A stretch of 64,000 bases of DNA. Origin: Chloroflexi bacterium TSY. GTDB lineage: Bacteria > Chloroflexota > Anaerolineae > Caldilineales > Caldilineaceae. The stretch is from positions 1 to 64,000 of the forward strand of contig JAHBNG010000054.1 in NCBI GenBank assembly GCA_019217005.1. Reading direction: 5' to 3'. The notes below the pieces were generated by a model. That model made no database searches. It saw only the letters and a program-made list of their open reading frames with translations, and was not told the origin of the DNA. Shown piece by piece: positions 1-8,468 of this stretch. Every line of letters begins with the position of its first letter. Position 1 is the stretch's first letter. A program made the position numbers and the translations under genes.

Positions 1-398
1 GCGCCGTCGTTATCCCTGATTCCATCAAATGCTGACACTGTATCGGTGAAGACTGCTGAAGGAGCACTTGCGATGAGCACCGAATTAGGAAGATCAACTG
101 AGATTGTTGCGCTGTGGGTCATTGTAATGGGTGCCGCGAGAGGTCCTAGATTCTCATAGAGAACAACTCCATTCACTGAACCTTCAAGCTGGATCTGCAC
201 TTCTTGCAGCTCACCCAAATTGGGATCGAACTGTGGGACAGATAGGGTGTCGCTCCAATTAGTGGATCGCTCTTCGATCACATCTGAATATGAGATCTCA
301 TCGGCATGCACGCCTAAAAATAACAAATAAAAAATCGTACATGATAAGGTTAATGAGATAATCGGGGCAGTTAACTTGTGCTTAACGATTGAAAGCAT
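1..398 (-). CDS. Secreted choice-of-anchor E domain protein (partial, C-terminus beyond window)
   Basis: The reading frame is open from the ATG at 396-398 to the window edge, about 132 residues. A GGAG ribosome site lies 8 bases upstream. Residues 1-32 form a signal peptide: a KHK basic start, a long hydrophobic run and a cut near GVHADE. The mature part contains the string VPQFDPNLGELQEV followed by a beta-rich stretch with YENLG, which resembles the choice-of-anchor E family of exported surface proteins. The C-terminus and its anchor type are missing, so the attachment mode cannot be read. The family call rests on memory of motifs, not a search. Confidence 0.6.
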   Translation of the reverse strand, partial: MLSIVKHKLTAPIISLTLSCTIFYLLFLGVHADEISYSDVIEERSTNWSDTLSVPQFDPNLGELQEVQIQLEGSVNGVVLYENLGPLAAPITMTHSATISVDLPNSVLIASAPSAVFTDTVSAFDGIRDNDG

Positions 399-1082
399 GT
401 ATGCATCTCCGTATTTTGGTACGACACATTGCGGATCTACAGTTTTTGCGAGCTATTGACAGTTGTTGGTGTGTACTCACTTTGCGGTGAGCGATGCGCA
501 CCTGTAACCAAGCACCTTGTGCAGTTGGGTGCAAATGGTAGACGGACCTGCGACTACAGTGTGGTTGTGTTGAAAATTGAGGGGTATATTGTGGCCACTT
601 CTCATAGAGATATATTTATGCCCATTCCAATATGCTATCCGTTCTATTAAATAACGGTTTGAGGGACTTGACAATACGCAATTATACGTATTTTTTGAAT
701 TCATCCTTTGTAACGAACCGAGACGCCACTTGCACTGTGGGCCATAAACCCGATACCTAGGCATTTGCGTAGGAAATTATATGGGGAATGTAAGACAACC
801 GTAAGATTCATACCCGCTATTTTGTGGTACAATGCCTCTGATCTACAATTTGTGCTCATTGGCTCGGGTGGACGACCATTGTCTTAAAATCGAGAGATTC
901 AGCAGTTCTATCAGCAAGACAAACTCCGATTTTCAAACAGAGTCCGTTCTCAAATGAGTGAGTGTGCATCCACAACAGTACATTGACTATGAGTGTATCA
1001 CGCAGAAAATAGACAACAGCGACGGCCCATGAGAATGGGCTTCATCCCATTGCGTGGTTCATTCAAAACAATAGGAGCTTTC
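399..1082. other. Intergenic region without a supported gene
   Basis: Only short overlapping ORFs without homology or ribosome sites are visible. TTGACA at 669-674 with an AT-rich palindromic stretch, and TACAAT at 828-833, could be promoter pieces, but neither forms a convincing -35/-10 pair. I see no repeat in it that recurs in the window. Confidence 0.5.
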
Positions 1083-1835
1083 ATGCGTTATAACCGAGTA
1101 TTAGTGAAGCTGAGCGGCGCTGCCATGGCAGGCGATCATGAGTGCGGCTTTGATCCCGACGCGCTCGATCACATTGCCGACGAAGTTCTCAATCTGCATC
1201 ATCAGAGCATTGAAGTCGGAGTTGTTGTTGGGGGCGGAAATATTTTTCGCGGTGACTTGGGACAGCAGTGGGGAATTGAACGCGCCGAAGCCGACAACAT
1301 CGGCATGATCGCAACAGTTGCCAATAGCTTGATGTTACGTGGCGTGTTGAGCGCCAAGAGCAAGATCGATGTCCGCGTCATGACAGCCATCCCCGTTTCG
1401 TCAGTGGCCGAGCCGTTTATTCGCCTACGGGCAATTCGTCATTTGGAGCTTGGTCGCATTATCATTTTGGCGGCTGGCACAGGCAACCCATATGTAACGA
1501 CTGACTATCCAGCGGTTCAGCGAGCGCTCGAAATCCGTGCCGAGGCACTGCTGGCTGCCAAGAATGGCACAGATGGCATTTACACGGGTGACCCGCGCAA
1601 AGATTCATCAGCACAATTCTATCGTAGCGTCAATTATGATACGTTCATTCAGCGAAATCTGCGCGCCCTGGATCAATCGGCTGTCTTGTTGGCCCGTGAT
1701 CACAATTTACCCGTTCACGTGTTCGATTTTGATCGACCCGGCGCTATGCATCGCATCTGCCAAGGTGAAAATCTAGGCACATTGATTAGCACGACACCTG
1801 ATCAGATTATCTCGCCAGAGGTCATGCTCACATAA
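1083..1835 (+). CDS. pyrH: UMP kinase
   Basis: This 250-residue amino-acid-kinase family protein is expected to phosphorylate UMP to UDP in the cytoplasm, in pyrimidine nucleotide synthesis. The N-terminus VLVKLSG, the glycine loop VVGGGNIFRG, the block ADNIGMIATVANSLML and the nucleotide-site segment AGTGNPYVTTD are typical of bacterial PyrH, and the length fits. I chose the ATG at 1083 because AGGAG lies 6 bases upstream (1073-1077); the frame is open back to 993 with no better site. The tsf and frr neighbours often found beside pyrH are absent. The gene stands alone, and its stop codon touches a dispersed repeat. Confidence 0.87.
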   Translation: MRYNRVLVKLSGAAMAGDHECGFDPDALDHIADEVLNLHHQSIEVGVVVGGGNIFRGDLGQQWGIERAEADNIGMIATVANSLMLRGVLSAKSKIDVRVMTAIPVSSVAEPFIRLRAIRHLELGRIIILAAGTGNPYVTTDYPAVQRALEIRAEALLAAKNGTDGIYTGDPRKDSSAQFYRSVNYDTFIQRNLRALDQSAVLLARDHNLPVHVFDFDRPGAMHRICQGENLGTLISTTPDQIISPEVMLT

Positions 1836-1918
1836 GTGCTGATCTGAAAAGCTCTGTGATAATGTATTCTCACTGGGGAAACTGGTCGGATTCACAGCCA
1901 CTTTTCGGATAGGTTCTA
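1835..1918. repeat. Dispersed palindromic repeat, family R3, copy 1
   Basis: An 84-bp unit of the form AGTGCT-ATC-GAAAAG ... CTTTTCGGATAGGTTCT whose ends pair as an imperfect hairpin. Closely related copies are at 29538-29623 and 36861-36945, with a decayed one near 2340-2430. This copy begins at the last base of the pyrH stop codon, so it may act as a 3' end structure. Confidence 0.7.
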
Positions 1919-1926
1919 ATCGAGAC

Positions 1927-1997
1927 GCCACTTAAACTTCGAACAATCGAATCGTCTTCTCTCGAGAAACAATTGTCCGAAGTCGAAATGAAGTGGC
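1927..1997. repeat. Dispersed inverted repeat, family R4, copy 1
   Basis: A 71-bp unit with ends GCCACTT and AAGTGGC, and an inner pair based on CTTCG-ACAAT / ATTGTCCGAAG. A related copy in the opposite orientation lies at about 59413-59475. No coding content. Confidence 0.65.
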
Positions 1998-2026
1998 TAT
2001 AAGGAGAATTCGACGAAGAGAAATCT

Positions 2027-2095
2027 ATGAGTATCAAACGTGGTGCGTATTGTGCATTGCGTGGTACCAGTTCAAAATTTAATGGCAGCGAATGA
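2027..2095 (+). CDS. Possible 22-residue leader-type ORF before a terminator
   Basis: ATG at 2027 opens a 22-codon frame whose TGA lies inside the left arm of the strong hairpin at 2087-2140. A purine-rich GAAGAG lies 6 bases before the ATG. The arrangement (tiny ORF running into an intrinsic terminator) recalls an attenuator, but no regulated gene follows directly. It may be chance. Confidence 0.2.
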   Translation: MSIKRGAYCALRGTSSKFNGSE

Positions 2096-2140
2096 GAAAC
2101 TGGGTGCCTATTGGCGTCCAGTTTCTCATTCGCTTTTTTG
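2087..2140 (+). terminator. Strong Rho-independent terminator
   Basis: A perfect 17-bp stem (left arm 2087-2103, right arm 2118-2134) with a 14-base loop is followed directly by six T residues. It would end plus-strand transcription from pyrH or from a small RNA that starts after 1997. Confidence 0.8.
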
Positions 2141-2486
2141 TTCAATTCGAACCTGGTCAAGCTAAAAGCCAAAAAGAAGCCACGAAGAGACATGAAGGAA
2201 CATGAAAGTTTATTCTTTTCTTCGTATCTCTTCGTGCTCCTTTGTGGATCCTTTTCTTGCTCGACCCACCGGAGGTTGATTTGGTCAGAAGCAAAATGGC
2301 GAACAGCATATTAAACGAGGGATCTCAACATACCTTATAGAGATGCCACTATAGTTCCGTGACGATTCATTCTCATTCGAGTATCTGTCTGAAATCACAG
2401 ACCTCTTTGCGGATCGGTTCTTATTGCGGCATCCTGTAATTTTATCATAACAAAGTTCGATCAAAGCGCACAGAAAACACACCAAT
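2141..2486. other. Gene-free, repeat-rich stretch
   Basis: Contains short imperfect inverted repeats built from CGAAGAGA-type words (2178-2240) and a decayed R3-like unit near 2340-2430 ending in CGGATCGGTTCTTATTGCGG. No ORF here has a credible start or family. Confidence 0.5.
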
Positions 2487-2505
2487 TTGACACATGTTGT
2501 GTTAA
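2487..2505. promoter_or_regulatory. Candidate operator upstream of the XRE regulator
   Basis: The 19-bp sequence TTGACACATGTTGTGTTAA is an imperfect palindrome (7 of 9 pairs match) whose left half also reads as a TTGACA -35 box. It lies 51 bases before the start of an XRE-type gene, a usual place for an autoregulatory operator. Confidence 0.35.
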
Positions 2506-2555
2506 GATACCGATACTGAAATCAATTTCGAAAGTAAGGTTCTGGTCAATCGCCT

Positions 2556-3945
2556 ATGAACCAGCTTAAACATCTGCCAACCTACCGATCCGAAGAATTT
2601 CCCCCCTTTCTGCTACAACTGCGCGCCCTACTTTTTGACACCCAGCAGGAGGCAGCTGACCACTTTGGGCTGGATCGCACGCGCATCTCGCGCTATGAGA
2701 CCGGTGCAGTGACACCCAGAATCGGCTACATGGCAGAATTGGCACGTCTGATTGCGGGACGCGCCCAGTCTTCTGCACCAACTGAGCAGTTTCTATTGGA
2801 ACAGCTCAATCTGGCAATCGAAGAACAGTATCGCATGAGTCGATTTGGCGATTGGTCCATGATCTGTCAGACGGCGGATGACTATTTGGCCCAGCAGCGG
2901 GCCAAACAGGAAAAGAAAGTGGCGCAAGAAAGAACCAAGAGTGCCAAGCATCCTTCATCCTCTCCCACAACGCCGCAAACGCAGTGGGAGAGTCGACTGG
3001 AACCAGCGACCTACAACCATCTTGTTGGATTTGAAGGCTACATTGCACAGGTGGTAGAAGCCCTCTGTCGACCCGGTCCACCCTGGATTGTGGCGATTGA
3101 GGGGTTGGGCGGTGTGGGCAAGACGTCGTTGGCTCATGCCGTTTCGCGCGAAATCAGCCAGCGAGAAACGTTTGACGATTTTGGTTGGGTGAGCGTTCGA
3201 GACCGGATCTTCAACTTTGATGGTTCGATCCAAGAGGTGACGCAGGCGGTGCGCACGGTCGAGAGTCTACTGAGCGCTCTGATCGACCAACTTCTGCCCG
3301 AATTGGCCAACAGCACTCTCTTGGCCAGAGAGGGTAAAGCGTTCGAGATTCTCAAAGCGCGGTTTAAGGAGCTTCCCCACTTGATTGTGATCGATAACTT
3401 GGAGACGTTGGCCGATGTGGAAACCCTCGTGCCAAAGCTCCAGGCCATGGTCGAACCAACCAAGTTTTTGCTGACCACGCGCGAGAGCCTCTACGCAGTT
3501 CCGACCATCCACCATGTGTCGCTTGACCAGCTCACCAAACCTGATGCGCTTCAGCTGGTGCGGCGCGAGGCAGAAGTGCGTAACTTTCAACGTGTGCTGA
3601 CCGCCACACCGGCTCAGCTAGATGGGCTCTACGAGACGGTGGGCGGCAACCCGCTGGCCCTGCGCCTGGTCGTGGGTCAAACGCACACCCAATACCCTCG
3701 ACACGATCTTGGATGCGCTCCTTCACGCACGGGGCAAGACAGTTGATGCGCTCTACACCTATATCTATTTTCAGGCTTGGAACAATCTGTCCGAGGAAGA
3801 ACGCACGACCTTCTTATGTATGCCCTTGGTGGCACACAACTTGGTGAACAGCAATCAGGCCACCAATGAGGAAGAGCTCCGTTATTCAATTCATAATCTG
3901 ACGCGTACATTTCTGCATGAGCAGATCGCAAAATGGACAATGTAA
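2556..3945 (+). pseudogene. XRE-NB-ARC (STAND) regulator, frameshifted and C-terminally truncated
   Basis: The first frame (2556-3746, 396 codons) holds an XRE helix-turn-helix at residues 15-68 (DRTRISRYETG), then an NB-ARC ATPase: P-loop GGVGKTS near 185-191, Walker B HLIVIDNLE near 275-283, LLTTRE near 305-310 and GGNPLAL near 363-369. After codon 378 the homologous frame moves to another phase and continues as TLDTILDALL...LTRTFLHEQIAKW up to 3945, so a single-base frameshift lies near 3690. The winged-helix part between NLVNSNQA and TNEEELRYSIH is shortened. Such proteins are ATP-dependent switches that usually end in a TPR or similar sensor; here a TPR gene follows at 4882. Whether the frameshift is real decay or a read error cannot be told from one sequence. 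Confidence 0.75.
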
Positions 3946-4295
3946 CGGATTTTGGACACGGATTTTGGAACGGATTAAGCGGATAGGGGACACAGATTTG
4001 GGAGCGGAGAGGTAGAACAAACAGCCTGTTTGTTCCGCATCAATTACGAAGAGACAATGCCATATCGCCGTAACGATCAAGAACGCTTCAAGCGACACTT
4101 ACGGAGTTACATGGAAAGTATCGCGGATTTAGGAGTTGGTGCAATAGAGCAGACTCAAAATGTTGCGACAGAGAGCATAAGTTGGTGAACCATCTTCCTG
4201 GAAGGGCAAGTTCCCAAATCGTCAATGCAAATAAAGGGACACGCCCTTCCAGGAAGAGTGCGTGGCCACATCATTGCCAATGGCCGTTGCTAAAT
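3946..4295. other. Gene-free stretch with a long hairpin
   Basis: Begins with tandem ACGGATTTTGGAAC-like words and a copy of the small GAACAAACAGCCTGTTTGTTC palindrome family (near 4016). A hairpin has 14-bp perfect arms at 4194-4207 and 4243-4256 (CTTCCTGGAAGGGC and its complement). It lies about 40 bases past the stop of the minus-strand mini-protein gene and could end that transcript. Confidence 0.55.
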
Positions 4296-4505
4296 CTAGC
4301 CGCAAGTGTCGCCTTCACATTCATCTGCAAAGACGACATTCATCCCAGGGAGTTCGTTGACCGTTTCTGCGTCAAGCGCGGTTGCGGCCACCAACGGTGC
4401 CACGAACATCGCGATTGCTATCATCAAGGCCAACAAAACTCGGCTCAGATGAGACCGGGAAAAGACAGAATTGCACGCATCAAAGGATCCTTGTACAATG
4501 GACAT
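4296..4505 (-). CDS. Exported mini-protein 1 with CEGDTCG tail
   Basis: A 69-residue protein. The start at 4505 is set by an AAAAGGA ribosome site 6-8 bases upstream and by alignment with a second copy at 6285-6512. It has a short polar N-terminus (MSIVQ..DA..S), one hydrophobic segment at about residues 27-44 ending APLVAATA, which would serve as signal peptide or membrane anchor, and a 26-residue tail with LDAE-VNELPG-NV and a final CEGDTCG. The two cysteines are spaced to form a small disulfide loop. The family is not known to me. Both copies lie beside the XRE-NB-ARC and TPR genes, which suggests a secreted signal or a ribosomally made peptide precursor; that is inference. Confidence 0.6.
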   Translation of the reverse strand: MSIVQGSFDACNSVFSRSHLSRVLLALMIAIAMFVAPLVAATALDAETVNELPGMNVVFADECEGDTCG

Positions 4506-4615
4506 AGATAGTTCCTTTTGATCGAAGAATAACCGTTTAGTGGATCTCATCCAAGATCCCTCGTTGAGCTTTTTCGAATTCACGTACGGCTGTATCTAAA
4601 GTAGACTTTTAGTCT

Positions 4616-4830
4616 CAGTAGATCCAAATTTGGCGTTTTTGGCGATTTTCAGTCGAGATTGCAGGGATTTTGGAGTCATTTATTCAGATTTCGGTTACAG
4701 AAAACAACCTATTTCATATCTGAAAATCGCCCAAATCTAACGCAAAAACTAGATATCGACCGGCAAATTTGTATTTATGTCAACTGTTTAGCCAGAATTC
4801 TCTCTCAAAACCTGAAATTTGGATCTACTG
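4616..4830 (+). mobile_element. 215-bp miniature element (family M215), copy 1
   Basis: A non-coding element with terminal inverted repeats CAGTAGATCCAAATTT. It is flanked by the direct 5-bp repeat AGTCT (4611-4615 and 4831-4835). Other copies are at 9080-9294 and, interrupted by an IS110, at 41255-43065. The same outer 13 bp bound the tyrosine recombinase transposon at 60027-62180. The element lies about 110 bases upstream of mini-protein 1. Confidence 0.85.
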
Positions 4831-4881
4831 AGTCTAGCATACACGCGGGGCGAGCGCAAGTGATGGTAAAGTAAAAGACTC

Positions 4882-6256
4882 ATGCACACAACAATCAACC
4901 CAACCCCATATCCGGATCAATTCAAAGCGATTATCCTGCGCGGTGCACACCAGGCGTTAGAGTGTGTGCAGCAGAGCGAGGGTCCGCTAACCGGTATCGA
5001 CGAGGAACAGACGTTACACACGCTGGACTACAGCTTGCGGGTCAGTGATACCTGGCCAGTGACGCGCGACGTACTCACGCTGTTGGCGCCCAAAATGGAA
5101 CAGGCGGGCTACCGGGATGATTGGTATCCTTTTTTGGGGGGTGGTTCATTTTAGCTGGATAGATAGGTTTACACTTTTAGAAACAGAAAGAACGTTTATA
5201 TTCTCTGATTTCGCCGATTCTCAGAGAGAAAACGGTCTCATATAGATTTTTGTCTATATATCAAAAGTGTAAACCTAATTTTGAACCACCCCTTTTTTGG
5301 AACGGGGAATTGACACGGCCAAACAAGCTCAGGATGCTGAGATAGAAGCGGAACTACGTCTGCAAATGGGGATTTTGTATCGGTTGCAGGATAACTGCAA
5401 GCAGGCGCGGGAGCACCTTGAAACAAGTGTGCAGCTTTCCTCCACACAGGATCGCGAACGAAATCGTCTCCGAGCAATAAATCAGATGGCCTATTTACAT
5501 CGCTTTGAACGTCGATTTGATGAGGGACGGCTCTGTGCACAGGAGGTGCTCAACACATTGGATGAGGATGACTCAGAGCGTGCCTATGCATTTTTAGTTT
5601 TGGGCACAATCGAACTGGATGAGCGAAACTTCACTCAAGCAATTGGCTACTTTGAAAGAGCCTTACATATTTGGGAACGTCACGACAATCAACGAATGAT
5701 GGCCTGGGCATTGACAAATCTTGGCCTTGCGCTGCATACTTCGGACAATCATCAGCAGGCAGCAGAAGCATACTCAAAAGCGGTATCACTTTTCGAAAAT
5801 GTAAACGATCCTATCAATTTTGCGGGCGTACAAATGAATTTTGGTAATCTACTTTTGATGGGAAAGGAGCCGCAGAAAGCACTGGATCTGTATTTAGCAG
5901 CCAGTGAGATGTTTATGCAAGCGAATGAAAAACTACGCCTTATTCAAGTCAACCACAATATCGGCATGGCCTATCGTCGATTGAGACAATGGGATGAGGC
6001 AGAGATGGCATTTGAATCAGCGATTGAACAGAGTCAACAGCTAAAGGATCATCAAAGAACCCTCAATAGCTTAGACGGACTCGGATTAACCTATTTGGAC
6101 CAAAAGCAATTTACAAAAGCAATTACTACTTTTGAAAATGCATTAGAGCTTGTAGATTTAGGCGACGCCAACGTAAATATTCACCGATTGAAAAAAATGG
6201 TTCAAGGTCATCTGGAAGATGCCATAAATCAACAAAATAACACAGGAGCCCCATAA
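4882..6256 (+). pseudogene. Tetratricopeptide repeat protein interrupted by a 155-bp insertion
   Basis: The gene starts at 4882 (residues up to DDWYPFL), is cut at 5137 by a 155-bp element plus an 8-bp duplication (163 bp, so a frame change), and resumes in the original frame at 5301. Removing the insert restores DDWYPFLERGID without a gap. The restored protein of about 403 residues is made of TPR pairs from about residue 90 on, such as AYAFLVLGTIELDERNFTQA. There is no signal peptide, so it is cytoplasmic. It follows the broken XRE-NB-ARC gene, and the two may once have formed one sensor system. A downstream fragment could still be translated from an internal start, but no strong ribosome site is seen. 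Its end reaches into the terminator shared with the opposite gene. Confidence 0.8.
5138..5292 (+). mobile_element. 155-bp miniature element (family M155), copy 1
   Basis: Ends are GGGGTGGTTCA and its complement. The 8-bp target duplication TTTTTTGG is present at 5130-5137 and 5293-5300. Internal arms AGGTTTACACTTTT (right half) and AAAAGTGTAAACCT (left half) extend the inverted repeats. There is no ORF. It matches the other three copies almost base for base, with one visible difference (GCCGATTCTC in place of GCCGGTTCTC). Confidence 0.92.
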
Positions 6257-6271
6257 TGTAAGGGCTCCTGT
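6242..6271. terminator. Bidirectional terminator hairpin
   Basis: Perfect 10-bp stem ACAGGAGCCC / GGGCTCCTGT with a 10-base loop, between the convergent TPR gene (its last codons form the left arm) and mini-protein 2. On the plus strand the stem is followed by a short CTTGT rather than a full T run, so it is moderate. Confidence 0.6.
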
Positions 6272-6284
6272 CTTGTCATCCGAT

Positions 6285-6512
6285 TTAGCCGCAGGTAGTG
6301 CCTTCACATTCTTCGGCAAGCGCGACATTGATACCAGGAAGTTCGTTAACGATTTCAGCGTCGAGCGAAGTTGCGGCGACCAGGGGTGCGGCAAACATCA
6401 CCGCCGCTACAACCAATGCCAGCCAAAGTCGGTTTAAATGCGTTCGGGAAGGGTAGGGAGATCGTTGGGCGAGAGAATTGCGCGCATCGAGAGTTGCCTG
6501 TACAATAGACAT
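6285..6512 (-). CDS. Exported mini-protein 2 with CEGTTCG tail
   Basis: A 75-residue paralogue of the protein at 4296-4505. The start at 6512 has AAAGGATC as ribosome site. The N-terminus MSIVQATLDARNS, the hydrophobic segment (about residues 28-47, ending APLVAATS) and the tail LDAEIVNELPGINV-A-ECEGTTCG match copy 1 along the whole length. Conservation of the tail, with both cysteines kept, argues that the exported end is the functional part. It is convergent with the TPR gene. Function unknown; a signal peptide pheromone, a bacteriocin-like product or a modified-peptide precursor are all possible. Confidence 0.62.
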   Translation of the reverse strand: MSIVQATLDARNSLAQRSPYPSRTHLNRLWLALVVAAVMFAAPLVAATSLDAEIVNELPGINVALAEECEGTTCG

Positions 6513-7272
6513 AGTTAGATCCTTTCACAAGAGGGTCATGGCTCAGTGGATCTCCGCCAAGAAACTCCACTGAGCCTTTTTTCATTTATCAAACGGTTGC
6601 AAACTGTTGTATCCGGATACGCTTTTTAGTGTACCACAAGATTGATCCTCGGCGCCTCACAGTTTGCAGATATCTTGCTGTCAATTGGATGACAAAATTG
6701 ACACAATTATCAGCGAAGATACCGATCAGAAACGATTTCCACCCTATGGACACCCGACACCACTCCAACCACTTCTCTCTCTCGAATTATATTCCACTGT
6801 AGAGCGTGTTTTAAAAGTCATTCTGAGGAGGCCTTGGGGCCCTGAGTCTTCCGAAGGGAGAATCCCACGTTCCAAGTGCAAAAGAAGAATCTTCGCTCCG
6901 TTCCTTCACTCAGAATGACACGCCGCGACACTTTTAAAACACGCTCGTAGAATCCCGCCGGTTGAAAGTCGGCGTCTGGCAAACGAAACAGGCTGATGAA
7001 CGCTCATCAACCGTTACCGTCTTTCTCTTGGCACGGGGCGGCAAATGCGATACGATTATCTGGGATGGGATGACAAGGTGATGGGGTGACAAGGTGAGAT
7101 TCGGCTGGATGGCTTCGGCTGTTCGTTTGTGATGCTGAACAAAGAGGCTGTTTGTTCTACAATTGGTCGATCCGTCTTTTCTAATTTATGTCCGATTACA
7201 TTGTCCAATCAAACACTTTCTTGGCTCTACTAAAACTGTAACGGATAGTTTGATAGAGTAGAGACAGTCAAA
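6513..7272. other. Gene-free stretch upstream of the alcohol dehydrogenase
   Basis: No supported gene. It holds the inverted-repeat element at 6802-6946 and, near 7133-7160, a copy of the small GCTGAACAAA...TTTGTTCTACAATT palindrome that recurs near 15099, 28734 and 63454. Confidence 0.5.
6802..6946. repeat. Inverted-repeat element with perfect 17-bp ends
   Basis: Arms GAGCGTGTTTTAAAAGT (6802-6818) and its exact complement (6930-6946) enclose about 110 bp without an ORF. The inner part also pairs loosely (CATTCTGAG / CTCAGAATG). The form is that of a miniature element; I found no second copy in the window. Confidence 0.65.
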
Positions 7273-7384
7273 TCGTAGGTCACTTCTCTGAAGTGACGGG
7301 CGTCAAGAGCCCTGGATTTTCACTTGGAGAGGTGGGGCCCGCGTTGCTTGTCCCGCCAGAGACGGGACCTTTGGTTAATGTGTC
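7273..7384 (+). repeat. Dispersed repeat with GTCACTTC/GAAGTGAC hairpin, copy 1
   Basis: Starts CGTAGGTCACTTCTCTGAAGTG and runs to GGTT just before the dehydrogenase ribosome site. A reverse-oriented relative lies at about 21777-21870. Because it precedes a start codon it could be mistaken for a riboswitch, but the second copy sits behind a gene end. Confidence 0.5.
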
Positions 7385-7424
7385 GAAACTTTGGTTACAA
7401 CACCAAGAAACAAGGAGAGAAACG

Positions 7425-8453
7425 ATGATGAATGCACTTGTATGGGAAGGTCCGCGCCAGATGAATATCCGCGAAACGCCGGAGCCAGAGCCACAAGCGA
7501 ACAAAGTCTTGATTCGGGTGGCGTTTTCGGGTATTTGTGGTTCGGAGTTGGGGGGCTATTTGGGCCACAACTCGTTGCGCGTTCCCCCGTTGATTATGGG
7601 GCATGAGTTCTCTGGCGAAATTACAGCCTTGGGAGACAATGCCACGGCCGCCAACCCACAACTTGCTGTCGGTCAACGGGTCACCGTCAATCCTCTGATT
7701 CACAACCCCTGGTCGCGCGCCAGCTTGACTGGACGGCAAAATCTCTGCCATGACCGTCAGATTCTGGGCATCCATCGGCCCGGTAGCTATGCGGATTATG
7801 TGGTGGCACCTGCCTCCAACGTCTATCCCATCCCCGACACGCTGGGGTTGGAACAAGCCGCACTGACGGAGCCGTTAGGGTGCGCCATGCGTGCGGCCCG
7901 TCTCTCTGGTTGTGAGGCCACCGATACGGTTCTGATCACGGGGTTGGGCCCCATTGGTTTGTTGACCATGCAGGTGGCGCAAGCGATGGGCGTCAACAAT
8001 CTGATTGCCACCGACACCGATCCAGATCGGCTGGAGATTGGGCGGCAGTTCAATGTACGGGTGGTCAATCCGCTGGAGGAATCGGTGGTCGATGTTGTGC
8101 GCGAGATGACGGATGGTGTGGGCGTCGATGTGGCCATCGACGCAGTGGGTGCCAATGCAACGCGACGCGAATGTATCGATGCCGTCGCGCCGGGTGGTCA
8201 GGTCATCTTCACGGGGCTGCATGACGAAGAAGCCACCATCCAGGCCAATTGGATTATCCGCCAGGAGATCAACATCCAGGGCAGTTTTGCCTACACCACC
8301 CAGGATTTCGAAGATGCGCTGGATTGGCTGATCGCCGACCGCGTCAACATCGATCCCTGGCTGCTCAAAGCACCGCTCAGCGAAGGGGGCGCGCGATTTG
8401 AGCAGTTGTTGGGCAAACCGGGACCGGTGGCGAAGATCTTATTACATTCGTGA
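7425..8453 (+). CDS. Zinc-type medium-chain alcohol/polyol dehydrogenase
   Basis: A 342-residue NAD(P)-dependent dehydrogenase of the threonine/sorbitol dehydrogenase type. The start at 7425 is supported by AAGGAG 7 bases upstream; the frame is open back to 7293 through a repeat. The catalytic zinc ligands are visible: Cys38 in SGICGSEL, His60-Glu61 in MGHEFSGE and a Glu in TEPLGCAMRA. The Rossmann motif is GLGPIGLLT. The structural zinc loop, which normally has four cysteines, keeps only Cys108 (NPLIHNPWSRASLTGRQNLC), so this protein probably lacks the structural zinc. Substrate unknown. A small membrane protein follows after 15 bases. Confidence 0.82.
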   Translation: MMNALVWEGPRQMNIRETPEPEPQANKVLIRVAFSGICGSELGGYLGHNSLRVPPLIMGHEFSGEITALGDNATAANPQLAVGQRVTVNPLIHNPWSRASLTGRQNLCHDRQILGIHRPGSYADYVVAPASNVYPIPDTLGLEQAALTEPLGCAMRAARLSGCEATDTVLITGLGPIGLLTMQVAQAMGVNNLIATDTDPDRLEIGRQFNVRVVNPLEESVVDVVREMTDGVGVDVAIDAVGANATRRECIDAVAPGGQVIFTGLHDEEATIQANWIIRQEINIQGSFAYTTQDFEDALDWLIADRVNIDPWLLKAPLSEGGARFEQLLGKPGPVAKILLHS

Positions 8454-8468
8454 GAGGAGAATCAGCAG

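Noticed and set aside
429..764. Overlapping 73- and 95-codon ORFs
   Set aside because: No ribosome site, no family, and opposite strands cover the same region; likely chance.
7273..7424. Riboswitch before the alcohol dehydrogenase
   Set aside because: The hairpin-bearing leader is a dispersed repeat with a reverse relative at 21777-21880, not a conserved aptamer I can recognise.
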